Assembly (NCBI GenBank): GCA_040218445.1
Contig: JAVJRK010000016.1
Span: 124,001-188,000, forward strand
Reading direction: 5' to 3'
Length of the DNA: 64,000 nucleotides
Source of the DNA: UBA1479 sp040218445
GTDB lineage: Bacteria > Pseudomonadota > Alphaproteobacteria > Rhodospirillales > Casp-alpha2
Shown here: piece after piece, positions 1 through 7,837 of the stretch
Position numbering within the stretch: the first letter of the stretch is position 1
How the letters are laid out: each line of letters opens with the position of its first letter
Made by a program: the position numbers and the translations under genes
The notes under the pieces: model-generated
The model's input: the letters and a program-made list of their open reading frames with translations, nothing else
Database searches by the model: none
Told to the model about the DNA's origin: nothing

Positions 1-265
1 CATCATCGCCGACGTCACCATGTCGCTGGACAACGTGCTCGCCGTCGCCGGGGCAGCCCATGGGGCGCCCGGCATGCTGGTGTTCGGCCTGGTCCTATCG
101 ATCCTGCTGATGGCGTTTGCCGCCAACTGGGTGGCGTCGCTTCTGGAGAAGCACAAATGGCTTGCCTATATCGGCCTTGCCGTCGTCGCCTATGTGGCCT
201 GCGAAATGATCTGGCGGGGCGGCTTTCAGGTGTTCGAAGCCGCCCAGGCCGCAGGCCATATCTAA
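1..265 (+). CDS. TerC-family integral membrane protein (C-terminal fragment)
   Basis: The gene enters from the left edge, so only the last 87 codons are visible, in the frame starting at base 2. The visible part begins with a hydrophobic stretch containing ADVTMSLDNVLAVAGAA, the acidic transmembrane motif typical of the TerC/YjbE family. Two further membrane segments follow, around the residues reading VFGLVLSILLMAFA and WLAYIGLAVVAYVA, with a short soluble tail. TerC-family proteins are inner-membrane proteins linked to tellurite resistance or metal-ion export, but most members have no proven substrate. It converges on the CoA lyase gene with only two bases between the stop codons. Confidence 0.8.
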   Translation, partial: IIADVTMSLDNVLAVAGAAHGAPGMLVFGLVLSILLMAFAANWVASLLEKHKWLAYIGLAVVAYVACEMIWRGGFQVFEAAQAAGHI

Positions 266-267
266 CG

Positions 268-1179
268 TTATCGGTTTCCCCGGGCCTTGATCGCCTCGGA
301 CCGCGCCAACAGACGTTCGGCGCGGATCACGATCGGCACGTCGATCATCTTGCCGTCAATGGTGATCGCCCCCTTGCCGGCCTTTTGCGCCTCGGCATAG
401 GCGTCGATCACGCGGCGGGCATGGTCGACGGCGTCCGCGGCCGGGGTGAATTCCTCGTTCAGGACCGGAATGCCCGACGGGTGGATCACGCTGGCGCAGT
501 CAAATCCGAACTTGACCGACTTGCGCACGGCGGCGCGAAAGCCCTCGGTGTCGTTGTAATCAGCGACCGTGCCGATGAACCCCATGGCCATCAGACCCGC
601 GGCCTTGGCCGCGATCATCACGGTCTGTTTGGGCACCAGCAGGGTATCCGTATCCGGCACCATGCCCATTTCCACGGCGAAGTCCTCGCCGCCCAGGTTC
701 ATGCCGACCAGACGTGACGACGCCCGACCGATGGCATGGGCACGGAAATAGGCATCCGCCGTTTCGACCATCGCCGCCAGCTTGACCGAGCCATGGAGCC
801 GGCCCGCTTCGCGTTCAACTTCCTCGACCAGTTCGGCAACCAGCTTCAAATGTCCGGCACCATCGACCTTGGTCACGAACAGGCATTGGGCACCGGCGTG
901 CACGGCGGCCTCCACATCCTTGACCATATGACGGATCGGCCGGTTGATGCGCACTGCCACGTCTGCACCCGATTGCGCGACCGATTTGGCGGCATCGGCC
1001 AGCATGTCACGGGCACGCGGGCGTTCGCTTTCAGGAACGCTGTCTTCCAAGTCCAGGATGATGGCATCGGCGCCCCGGGTGTGGGCCTTGGCCACGAATT
1101 TTTCATTGTTGGCCGGCACGTAAAGAAGCGAACGCCAGACAAATGGCATATCCGCGCCGTTGGTGTTTTTATCGGTCAT
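268..1179 (-). CDS. HpcH/HpaI (CitE-like) CoA-ester lyase
   Basis: A 303-residue TIM-barrel lyase of the CitE/malyl-CoA lyase type. Visible family motifs are RSLLYVPANNEKF near residue 16, the acidic DLEDSVP strand near 43 that supplies part of the divalent-metal site, and MNLGGEDFAVEMG near 160. Relatives cleave malyl-, methylmalyl- or citramalyl-CoA to acetyl- or propionyl-CoA plus an oxoacid. It is the last gene of a three-gene minus-strand operon and overlaps the CoA-transferase stop by an ATGA. A class III CoA-transferase that activates a dicarboxylic acid followed by this lyase would fit itaconate- or mesaconate-like catabolism, but no hydratase is present and the substrate is inferred only. 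Confidence 0.85.
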   Translation of the reverse strand: MTDKNTNGADMPFVWRSLLYVPANNEKFVAKAHTRGADAIILDLEDSVPESERPRARDMLADAAKSVAQSGADVAVRINRPIRHMVKDVEAAVHAGAQCLFVTKVDGAGHLKLVAELVEEVEREAGRLHGSVKLAAMVETADAYFRAHAIGRASSRLVGMNLGGEDFAVEMGMVPDTDTLLVPKQTVMIAAKAAGLMAMGFIGTVADYNDTEGFRAAVRKSVKFGFDCASVIHPSGIPVLNEEFTPAADAVDHARRVIDAYAEAQKAGKGAITIDGKMIDVPIVIRAERLLARSEAIKARGNR

Positions 1180-2447
1180 CCTTCGACAACTCCCTTTTCC
1201 TTCAGATCTTCGATTTCGTCGGCGTCCAGGCCCAGTTCCCGCAACAGCGCCACGGAATGTTCGCCCCGCGCCGGGGCCGGCGTGCGGATCACCCCCGGTG
1301 TATCCGACAGGCGCGGGCTGACGTTCTGCATGGGCACGGTGCCCAATTCCTCGTCGGGCAGTTCGATGATCACCTCGCGTTCACGGAAATGATCGTCGCG
1401 CAGGATGTCCTCCTGCTCATAGATCGGGGACGCGGTGATGCTTTGTTCCTCGAAAATGCGCTGAACCTCGGCCAGGCTGTGCTGTTTGATCCAACCGCCG
1501 ACGATGCGGTCCACTTCCTCGCGGTTGTAGACACGCTCCATATTCGTGCGGAAGCCTTCCTGCTTGATCAGGTCTTCCTGACCGATCATGCGGAACACCC
1601 GTTCGGCCATGGTCTGGATCGATGCCGACATGCCGATGAACTTGCCGTCGCTGGTTTCATATACGTTGCGCGGCGATGCCGTGGTCGAGGACGACCCCGT
1701 ACGCGGGCGGCTGCGGCCCGTCAGTTGATAGACCAGGGCTTCCGGCCCCATGATGCCGTAAAGGGGCTCCAGCAAGGCAAGGTCGACGACCTGACCCTTG
1801 CCGCCATCGGCCTCAGCGGCACGCAGCGCCACCATGGCCGCGAATGCCCCCTGAAGGCCCGCGACCGAATCAGCCAGGGCCATGGGCGGCAAGACAGGCT
1901 CCCGGTCCGGGAAGCCGTTGCGCGACGCGAAGCCCGACATGCTTTCAACAACGGACCCGAACCCGGGCCGGTCCTTATAGGGCCCCGACTGGCCATAGCC
2001 GGAGATGCGCACGATCACCAGTTTGGGATTGATCCGCCATAGGGTTTCTGGCGCCAAGTCCATTTCTTCCAGACGCCCGGGGCGAAACCCTTCGACCAGG
2101 ATTTGCGCGCCGGCAGCCAGTTTCTTGACAATCTCGATGGCCTGGGGATCGCGCAGGTTCAGCGCCATGCTTTTCTTGTTGCGGGCATAAACCTTCCATT
2201 GCGCCTGGATACCGCCGTCGCCCCAGGAGCGCAGCGGATCGCCCTTGCCGGCGGGCTCGATCTTGATGACTTCGGCCCCCATGTCGCCCAGGTTGAAGGT
2301 CAGAAGATTGCCGCAAACCAGGCGCGACAGGTCGACCACGCGCACGCCCGAAAGGGGCCCCGCGGCATCGGGCTGATAATCTTTCCTGTGCAGGCCGAAT
2401 TGCGACATGTCGACCTTGTTGGCGTCCGGGCGGGTGGGCTTGGTCAT
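1176..2447 (-). CDS. Class III (CaiB/BaiF) CoA-transferase
   Basis: A 423-residue family III CoA-transferase, which moves CoA between carboxylic acids through an aspartyl-CoA intermediate. The N-terminal LSGVRVVDLSRLVCGN and MGAEVIKIEPAGKGDP motifs bind CoA, and the probable catalytic aspartate is D193 in ALADSVAG. The chosen ATG lies 14 bases after the stop of the upstream cyclase; an in-frame ATG 17 codons earlier would run back into that gene. It sits between a cyclase-family hydrolase and a CitE-like lyase, overlapping the latter by four bases, so the three genes are probably translated from one message. The acid substrate cannot be read from the sequence. Confidence 0.88.
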   Translation of the reverse strand: MTKPTRPDANKVDMSQFGLHRKDYQPDAAGPLSGVRVVDLSRLVCGNLLTFNLGDMGAEVIKIEPAGKGDPLRSWGDGGIQAQWKVYARNKKSMALNLRDPQAIEIVKKLAAGAQILVEGFRPGRLEEMDLAPETLWRINPKLVIVRISGYGQSGPYKDRPGFGSVVESMSGFASRNGFPDREPVLPPMALADSVAGLQGAFAAMVALRAAEADGGKGQVVDLALLEPLYGIMGPEALVYQLTGRSRPRTGSSSTTASPRNVYETSDGKFIGMSASIQTMAERVFRMIGQEDLIKQEGFRTNMERVYNREEVDRIVGGWIKQHSLAEVQRIFEEQSITASPIYEQEDILRDDHFREREVIIELPDEELGTVPMQNVSPRLSDTPGVIRTPAPARGEHSVALLRELGLDADEIEDLKEKGVVEG

Positions 2448-2460
2448 GATCTGCCGTCCG

Positions 2461-3498
2461 TCAGATCGTGGCGACGGGCGTCGAAGGCGAGCCGACACTG
2501 CCCGGCAGGCGCAGCGGCGGTGCCGTCAGAAGGAAGCGCGACCGCCCCCGTTCCTTCAGTGCCTTTTTCAATTCGGACAGGTACCAGATTTCGCCCAGGT
2601 GCACGCCGATCTTGAACAGACAATGCCGGTGGATCGGCAGGCGGCAAAAGTCGCCGTCCGGATGGCCGGGATAATGCGTGTTTTCGACCGCCATGTTATC
2701 GGACACCAGAATGGTCAGGCCGGAATCGGTGATCCATTGCAGCAAGTCATCGTCCCAGCCGTCCAATACGGCGCAACTGGAATGCAATTTCTCGGCATCG
2801 GGATCGCCCTTCATGGACAGGATCATGTCGTCCCAACCGGTATGGATCAGGACCATGTCGCCCTGTTCAACCGTGACCCCGTCCTTGTCCATGACGTCGC
2901 GCAGCATGGCGTAGTTGACGGCGACGCGCTCATCCCCGAAATGACTGTGCAGATCGATCATCACACCCCGGCCCTGAACGCAGCTTTCGGCCATCTTCTC
3001 GATGCCCAGGCGCGGCGTCTTGACCACGTTGCGGCCATCACCACCATTGGCATGCGGGTCCGGCACGTCTTCGCCGGCGCGCCAGCCGTTGTAGTAACAG
3101 GGCTCCGCCACGCCGTCGCCGTCGGCATCGAACAATTGGCCGAAATGGGCAAGTGAATCCCATTGGGTCGAATACTGGGTATGCAGCACGACCAGGTCGT
3201 CGGCCGAAACGTCGGTCGAACCCGGCAGGGAATGCCGGTCCCAGACGAAGTTGTAGTAATCGGCCCCGTCCTGTTTGGTTGGGTGCAGAACCGGCGGATG
3301 GCGCTTGGGATTGACGGCATTGCCGCCCGGCATGTCCAGCGGCATGGACAAACAGAAGGTCAGGCCTTCCTTGACCTCGGCCACGCTCTTTTTCACCACC
3401 TCGGGCGTCAGCAGGTTCATGCGGCCTTTTTCGTCGTCGGGGCCGAAATCGCCCCAGTTCGAGCCCTCGGGCCGATTGACCCAGCGCGGGTTGGTCAT
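2461..3498 (-). CDS. Cyclase-family metal-dependent hydrolase (kynurenine formamidase fold)
   Basis: A 345-residue member of the putative cyclase family (Pfam PF04199). Central strands reading LSMPLDMPGG and the segment TQYSTQWDSLAHFG correspond to the metal-binding loop, which in many members is HxGTHxDxPxH. Here the leading histidine and the Thr-His pair are replaced (Q-Y-S-T-Q-W-D), as in the TQWD subgroup, so the metal set may differ. A second conserved strand, VLIHTGWDD, is present. Start choice is supported by GGAGG seven bases upstream. First gene of the cyclase/CoA-transferase/lyase operon; it could hydrolyse a lactone, amide or thioester intermediate. Confidence 0.75.
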   Translation of the reverse strand: MTNPRWVNRPEGSNWGDFGPDDEKGRMNLLTPEVVKKSVAEVKEGLTFCLSMPLDMPGGNAVNPKRHPPVLHPTKQDGADYYNFVWDRHSLPGSTDVSADDLVVLHTQYSTQWDSLAHFGQLFDADGDGVAEPCYYNGWRAGEDVPDPHANGGDGRNVVKTPRLGIEKMAESCVQGRGVMIDLHSHFGDERVAVNYAMLRDVMDKDGVTVEQGDMVLIHTGWDDMILSMKGDPDAEKLHSSCAVLDGWDDDLLQWITDSGLTILVSDNMAVENTHYPGHPDGDFCRLPIHRHCLFKIGVHLGEIWYLSELKKALKERGRSRFLLTAPPLRLPGSVGSPSTPVATI

Positions 3499-3564
3499 CT
3501 GTATCCTCCGTCAGTCGTTTGTTGTCGTCACCGCCGCCTTCTATGGGCGTGCGTGTGCGGAATA

Positions 3565-4014
3565 TCAGGCTTTTTTCTCCCACCCGCCCTGCGGCGTCTG
3601 CTGCAGATAGGAAAGGTCGTGTCCGGCGTCCTTGTAGGATTTCCAGCGACCGCGCGCGGCGGCAACGGCGTCCGGATCACGGCCGTCGAACAGTTCGAAA
3701 CAGCGTTCGAACGCATCGACCCATTCGGACGTGGCGCCGTCCGTCAGGAACAGAAAGGTCGCCTTGTTGGGACTTTCGGGATCGGTTGAAATCCAGATCG
3801 GCTGATCGTCCGGATTGCCGTCCTTAGGCGTGCCGTGGGGCAGCCAGGAATCCGGGTCATAGGTCCACAGGACCTGGGCCAGGCTTTCCACCCGGTCTTC
3901 GCTTGATGCCAGAACAAGGGCGCGCTTACCGGCGGCCAGCGTCTTTTCCAGCAATTTGGGCAGGGCCTGTTCCAGCGGCGAGCGTTCCAGATGATAGAAG
4001 GAAATTTCCGTCAC
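3565..4014 (-). CDS. holC: DNA polymerase III chi subunit
   Basis: A 149-residue chi subunit of the DNA polymerase III clamp loader, which links the loader to single-strand DNA-binding protein. The start reads TEISFYHLERSPLEQALPKL, the usual opening of HolC, and the middle has LWTYDPDSWLPHG and PIWISTDPESPNKATFLFLTDG, also typical. I chose the GTG at 4014 because GGGAG lies seven bases upstream; an in-frame GTG five codons earlier is possible but leaves no ribosome site. It follows pepA with a gap of about 40 bases, the same pepA-holC order seen in many proteobacteria. Confidence 0.9.
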   Translation of the reverse strand: MTEISFYHLERSPLEQALPKLLEKTLAAGKRALVLASSEDRVESLAQVLWTYDPDSWLPHGTPKDGNPDDQPIWISTDPESPNKATFLFLTDGATSEWVDAFERCFELFDGRDPDAVAAARGRWKSYKDAGHDLSYLQQTPQGGWEKKA

Positions 4015-4056
4015 CGGCCTGCTCCCCACATCGTACCCTGCCCCTTGCCGCGTCTG

Positions 4057-5562
4057 TTATTTCGCTTCGTAGTGATCGGCGACCAGACGGTCCAGAAGGC
4101 GCACGCCGTATCCCGTGCCGCCCTTGGGCGTGACGGGCTTGGGCTTTTTCGACCAGGTCGTCCCAGCGATGTCCAGATGGACCCAGGGGGTGCCGTCCTT
4201 GATGAAGCGCTGCAGGAACTGCGCCGCGGTGATGGAACCGCCCCAACGCCCGCCGATGTTCTGCATATCGGCGGCGTCGGAATTGATCAGCTCGTCATAG
4301 GCTTTGCCCAGCGGCATGCGCCAGACCAGTTCATCCACCGCCTCGCCGGCCTGATTGATTTGATCGGCCAGGGCGTCGTCGTTTGAATACATGCCCGCGC
4401 GCTCGTTCCCCAGCGCCACGATGATGGCGCCCGTCAGGGTCGCCAGATCGACCACGAACTTAGGCTTGTACTTGGTCTGCGTGTACCAAAGGGCATCGGC
4501 CAAAACCAGGCGGCCTTCGGCATCGGTGTTCAGAACCTCGATGGTCTGGCCCGACATGGATTTGACGATGTCGCCCGGGCGCTGCGCGTTGCCGTCGGGC
4601 ATATTCTCGACCAGACCGACCACGCCGACGGCATTGACCTTGGCCTTGCGTCCGGCCAGGGCCTTCATCAAGCCGATCACCACGCCGGAGCCGCCCATGT
4701 CCCACTTCATGTCTTCCATGCCAGCCGCAGGCTTGATCGAAATGCCGCCCGTGTCGAAGGTCACGCCCTTGCCGACGAAAGCCACGGGCTGCTGCGCCTT
4801 GGCGCTTTTCGACTTGGCCACGCCGGTCCATTGCATGATGACCATCTTGCTTTCGCGGGTGCTGCCCTGACCGACGCCCAGCAGCGCCCCCATGCCCAGC
4901 TTCTTCATTTCCTTTTCGCCCAGCACCGTGACCTTCACGCCCAGCTTTTTAAGGGCCTGCGCCTCGCGGGCCAAGGTCGCGGGGTACAGCACGTTCGGCG
5001 GCTCGGACACAAGATCGCGGGTGAAGAACACGCCTTCGGCGACTTTCTCCATATCGGCGAAAGCCGTGCGCGCCTTGGCCGAGGTCGGGCACATCACCTT
5101 GATGGATTTCAGGGTCGGCTTCTTGTCGGCGGGCTCTTTGGTCCGGTATTTGTCGAACCGGTAGGACCGCAACAGCGCGCCGAACCCCAGATTGGCACCC
5201 ATGTCGGCCGCCGTCAGATCGGCGCCGTCAACCGCATCCAACACCACCGTCGCGGTGGTTCCTTGGCCGGCCAGCGCCCCATAGACACGTCCGCCCGCGT
5301 TTTGCAGGTCCAAGTCCTTCAATTCACCGGGCTTGCCCAGGCCGATCACGACAACGCGGTCATATTTGGCATTGGGTGCCATCAGGTCCACGGACTCGCC
5401 GGGTTTGCCTTTGAACTTGCCGGCCTTGGCGGCACGGGCAATGGCACCGTCCAATTTGGCATCCAGCGCCAGTGCGGATTTCGACAGCTTGCCCCCATCC
5501 GTGGCGGTAACGACGACGACGCCCTGGGCGGGAAGCGTGGGATTGGCGAAGGTGATTTTCAT
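4057..5562 (-). CDS. pepA: Leucyl aminopeptidase (M17)
   Basis: A full-length 501-residue M17 leucyl aminopeptidase, a cytosolic two-metal peptidase that removes N-terminal residues from peptides; in enterobacteria it also acts as a DNA-binding protein. The C-terminal catalytic domain shows GKGVTFDTGG (residues 265-273), the aspartates of MEDMKWDMGGSG (282-292) and NTDAEGRL (345-352), which together carry the metal ligands and catalytic lysine/arginine. The N-terminal 160 residues form the smaller non-catalytic domain. Neighbour holC follows on the same strand. A consensus -10 TATAAT lies upstream on the minus strand at 5680-5685. Confidence 0.96.
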   Translation of the reverse strand: MKITFANPTLPAQGVVVVTATDGGKLSKSALALDAKLDGAIARAAKAGKFKGKPGESVDLMAPNAKYDRVVVIGLGKPGELKDLDLQNAGGRVYGALAGQGTTATVVLDAVDGADLTAADMGANLGFGALLRSYRFDKYRTKEPADKKPTLKSIKVMCPTSAKARTAFADMEKVAEGVFFTRDLVSEPPNVLYPATLAREAQALKKLGVKVTVLGEKEMKKLGMGALLGVGQGSTRESKMVIMQWTGVAKSKSAKAQQPVAFVGKGVTFDTGGISIKPAAGMEDMKWDMGGSGVVIGLMKALAGRKAKVNAVGVVGLVENMPDGNAQRPGDIVKSMSGQTIEVLNTDAEGRLVLADALWYTQTKYKPKFVVDLATLTGAIIVALGNERAGMYSNDDALADQINQAGEAVDELVWRMPLGKAYDELINSDAADMQNIGGRWGGSITAAQFLQRFIKDGTPWVHLDIAGTTWSKKPKPVTPKGGTGYGVRLLDRLVADHYEAK

Positions 5563-5679
5563 CTATCTGTCCTTGGGACTGTTCATGAGGGACGCCGCGC
5601 GCGTTCCCGGCATAAGGTCCGGCGGCGCGGCAGCAAAAGACGCGCGGGCAAACAGGCCCGCGTCGAAATGGTGGGTCCC

Positions 5680-5685
5680 ATTATA
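5680..5685 (-). promoter_or_regulatory. Possible -10 box upstream of pepA
   Basis: On the minus strand this reads TATAAT, a perfect sigma-70 -10 hexamer, about 115 bases upstream of the pepA ATG. No convincing -35 lies at 16-18 bases (the best match, TTCACG, is 20 bases away), so the assignment rests on the -10 alone. Confidence 0.35.
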
Positions 5686-5690
5686 TAGGG

Positions 5691-5726
5691 TGCCGCATCC
5701 CCCTGCGTGAAGGGGATTCTGCGGCA
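5691..5726. terminator. Stem-loop between aldolase and pepA
   Basis: TGCCGCA at 5691-5697 pairs exactly with TGCGGCA at 5720-5726, and TCCCC (5698-5702) pairs with GGGGA (5712-5716), giving a 12-pair stem with a three-base bulge. It lies 24 bases beyond the stop of the minus-strand class II aldolase and just upstream of the possible pepA -10. There is no U-run, so it may be a weak terminator or a transcript 3'-end stabiliser. Confidence 0.4.
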
Positions 5727-5749
5727 GGCGCCCAAGGATTGATGAATGA

Positions 5750-6544
5750 TCAGGCGTCGTACCCGGGATTGTGCATATCCAGCTTGCGCAGCAGGGCCGG
5801 CCATTCCTTCTGACCGATCGGGCGGTGGCCGTTCGGCGAATTGGCGATCTTGCCCTGTTCGACAGTCTTGTCGATGACTTCCTGCGGGATCGGCCGCAGC
5901 TTGGCGCCAGATTGCTGGAACGACAACTGATAGCGGCAGGCCCGCTCGGCCCGGTACATCCACATGAAGGCTTCGCCGATGGTCTTGCCGACGGTCAGCA
6001 GGCCGTGGTTACGCAGCACCATGACCCGGTTATCACCCAGGTCGGCAACCAGGCGTTCGCGTTCCGTCAGATCGAAGGCCAAACCTTCGTAATCGTGATA
6101 GGCCGTATGGGCATAAATCGACAGCGCCTGCTGTGAGATCGGAAGGATCCCATCTTCCTGGCAGGCCACGCCGACGCCGTCCCGCGTGTGGGTATGCATG
6201 ACACAGGACAGTTCCGGCACGGCCAGATGCACCGCCGAATGAATGACGAAGGCCGCCGGATTGATCGAGTATTCGGAATCGGTCAGGCAGGTGCCGTGCT
6301 CGTCAACCTTGATCAGGGCGGAGGCCGTCATTTCCTCGAACAGCACACCGAAGGGGTTGATCAGGAAATGTTCGTCCGGTCCCGGCACACGAGCCGACAG
6401 GTGCGTTCCCAGCAAGTCCGACCAGCCGAACTGATCAACCAAGCGGTAAGCAGCTGCCAGGTTGACCCGGACTTCCCATTCTTCGGGGCTGATATGGGCG
6501 GGGCGGCTTTCGCTATAGGCGACGGTGGAGGCATCGGGGGCCAT
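5750..6544 (-). CDS. Class II aldolase/adducin-family protein
   Basis: A 264-residue class II aldolase/adducin domain protein, a zinc-dependent aldolase or dehydratase fold. The zinc ligands are visible as the paired histidines of CVMHTHTRDG and the histidine of VLRNHGLLTVG, and INPFGVLFEEMTAS is the substrate-loop region. The ATG at 6544 has AGGAGAGGA about nine bases upstream; an upstream in-frame ATG would place the start inside the palindrome at 6584-6597. It is a single-gene unit whose promoter region carries a perfect GntR-like palindrome. The sugar or acid substrate is unknown. Confidence 0.85.
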   Translation of the reverse strand: MAPDASTVAYSESRPAHISPEEWEVRVNLAAAYRLVDQFGWSDLLGTHLSARVPGPDEHFLINPFGVLFEEMTASALIKVDEHGTCLTDSEYSINPAAFVIHSAVHLAVPELSCVMHTHTRDGVGVACQEDGILPISQQALSIYAHTAYHDYEGLAFDLTERERLVADLGDNRVMVLRNHGLLTVGKTIGEAFMWMYRAERACRYQLSFQQSGAKLRPIPQEVIDKTVEQGKIANSPNGHRPIGQKEWPALLRKLDMHNPGYDA

Positions 6545-6583
6545 GATCGGAATCCTCTCCTCGGATGAATATGATGAACGGCG

Positions 6584-6597
6584 GATTGTATACAATC
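6584..6597. promoter_or_regulatory. GntR-like palindromic operator upstream of the aldolase
   Basis: GATTGTATACAATC is a perfect 14-base palindrome 40 bases upstream of the aldolase start. TTGTATACAA-type dyads are typical targets of GntR/FCD-family repressors. A near copy with two mismatches lies upstream of the cupin gene at 56618-56631. No GntR gene is present in this window. Confidence 0.6.
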
Positions 6598-6633
6598 ATT
6601 CGCGTGACGCAAGCCCCCGCGAACAAGGTTCCG

Positions 6634-7758
6634 TCACGCCGTTTTGCGCTGAAACCGTAGCGGCATCCGCTTGCGCCCCCAGTCCCCCGCCGGGCCGTCG
6701 AACCGTCCCGGAACTTCCGCGCCGCAGGCGGTGCAGTTGCCGGGATAATTGCCCTTTGTCGTGACCGTGAATTCCGACAGCTCGTACCAATCCCGGCCGA
6801 TCAGCACCTCGCCGCAGTTATGGCAATAGGTCGATTGATGGGCCTTGTCGTGGACGTTGCCCGTATAGACATATCGCACACCGTTCTTCATGGCGATTTC
6901 ACGCGCCCGGACCAGGGTTTCCGGCGGGGTATGGGGCACGTCCAGCATTTTCCAATCGGGGTGGAAGGCCGTGAAGTGGACCGGCACGTCCAGGCCCAGG
7001 GCGTCCACGATCCATTTGGACATGGCGTCGATTTCTTCCATCCCGTCATTATGGCCGGGAATGATCAGGTCGGTGATTTCCAGCCAGCAATCGGTTTCGT
7101 GTTTGATGTAGACCAGGGTTTCCTTCACGGCCTCCAGGTCGGCGGAACAAAGTTCCTTATAGAACTCGGGCGTGAAGGCTTTGAGGTCCACGTTGGCCGC
7201 GTCCATGTATTCGAAGAATTCGCCCCGCGCCTCGGGCGTGATGTAACCCGCCGTGACGGCCACGTTCTTGATGCCCCGCTTGCGGCATTCCCTGGCCGTG
7301 TCGACGGCGTATTCCAGAAAGATCACCGGGTCGTTGTAGGTATAGGCGACGGATTTGCAGCCGGATTTGACCGCGGCTTCCGCGATCATCGCGGGCGAGG
7401 CCAGGCTTTGCAGTTTGTCGAATTCGCGGGATTTCGAAATATCGTGGTTCTGGCAGAACTTGCAGGTCAGGTTGCAGCCCGCCGTACCGAAACTGAGGAC
7501 CGGCGTGCCGGGGTAAAAATGGTTCAGCGGCTTCTTTTCGATGGGATCGATGCAGAATCCGCTTGAACGGCCATAGGTCGTCAGCACCACCTGATCGCCG
7601 TCCGACGCGCGCACGAAACACAGCCCCCGCTGCCCCGCCCGCATCTTGCAAAACCGGGGGCAGACGTCGCATTGAATGCGTCCATCCGCCAACCTGTGCC
7701 AGTAACGGCCGGGCACGGCGCCGGGAAAGGTCTCTTGGGCTTGATCGGCGGAAGCCAT
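6634..7758 (-). CDS. AmmeMemoRadiSam system radical SAM enzyme
   Basis: A 374-residue radical SAM protein of the AmmeMemoRadiSam type. It has an N-terminal cysteine-rich segment (C30, C33, C37, C47), then the canonical CX3CX2C cluster motif CNLTCKFC that binds the SAM [4Fe-4S] cluster, and a C-terminal pair of CxxC motifs (YCHNCGE and NCTACGAE) resembling a zinc ribbon. The family resembles pyruvate-formate-lyase-activating enzymes, and its substrate is unknown. The start at 7758 has AGAGG six bases upstream; a longer reading frame would run into the divergent neighbour. It is transcribed away from the Memo-AMMECR1 fusion, its known partner proteins. Confidence 0.92.
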   Translation of the reverse strand: MASADQAQETFPGAVPGRYWHRLADGRIQCDVCPRFCKMRAGQRGLCFVRASDGDQVVLTTYGRSSGFCIDPIEKKPLNHFYPGTPVLSFGTAGCNLTCKFCQNHDISKSREFDKLQSLASPAMIAEAAVKSGCKSVAYTYNDPVIFLEYAVDTARECRKRGIKNVAVTAGYITPEARGEFFEYMDAANVDLKAFTPEFYKELCSADLEAVKETLVYIKHETDCWLEITDLIIPGHNDGMEEIDAMSKWIVDALGLDVPVHFTAFHPDWKMLDVPHTPPETLVRAREIAMKNGVRYVYTGNVHDKAHQSTYCHNCGEVLIGRDWYELSEFTVTTKGNYPGNCTACGAEVPGRFDGPAGDWGRKRMPLRFQRKTA

Positions 7759-7837
7759 GAAAATCCTCTTTGGCGGCTTTGGAACCGCAGGTCCGAGGTC
7801 TATATTATCATGGAGTGATGCAACCCGTGGACCGCCA

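Noticed and set aside
2448..2498. Longer N terminus for the CoA-transferase
   Set aside because: It would overlap the cyclase gene and lacks family similarity; the ATG at 2447 fits better.
4831..5688. A long plus-strand open frame opposite pepA
   Set aside because: It mirrors the codon periodicity of pepA, is rich in His/Gly/Gln as antisense frames are, and has no ribosome site.
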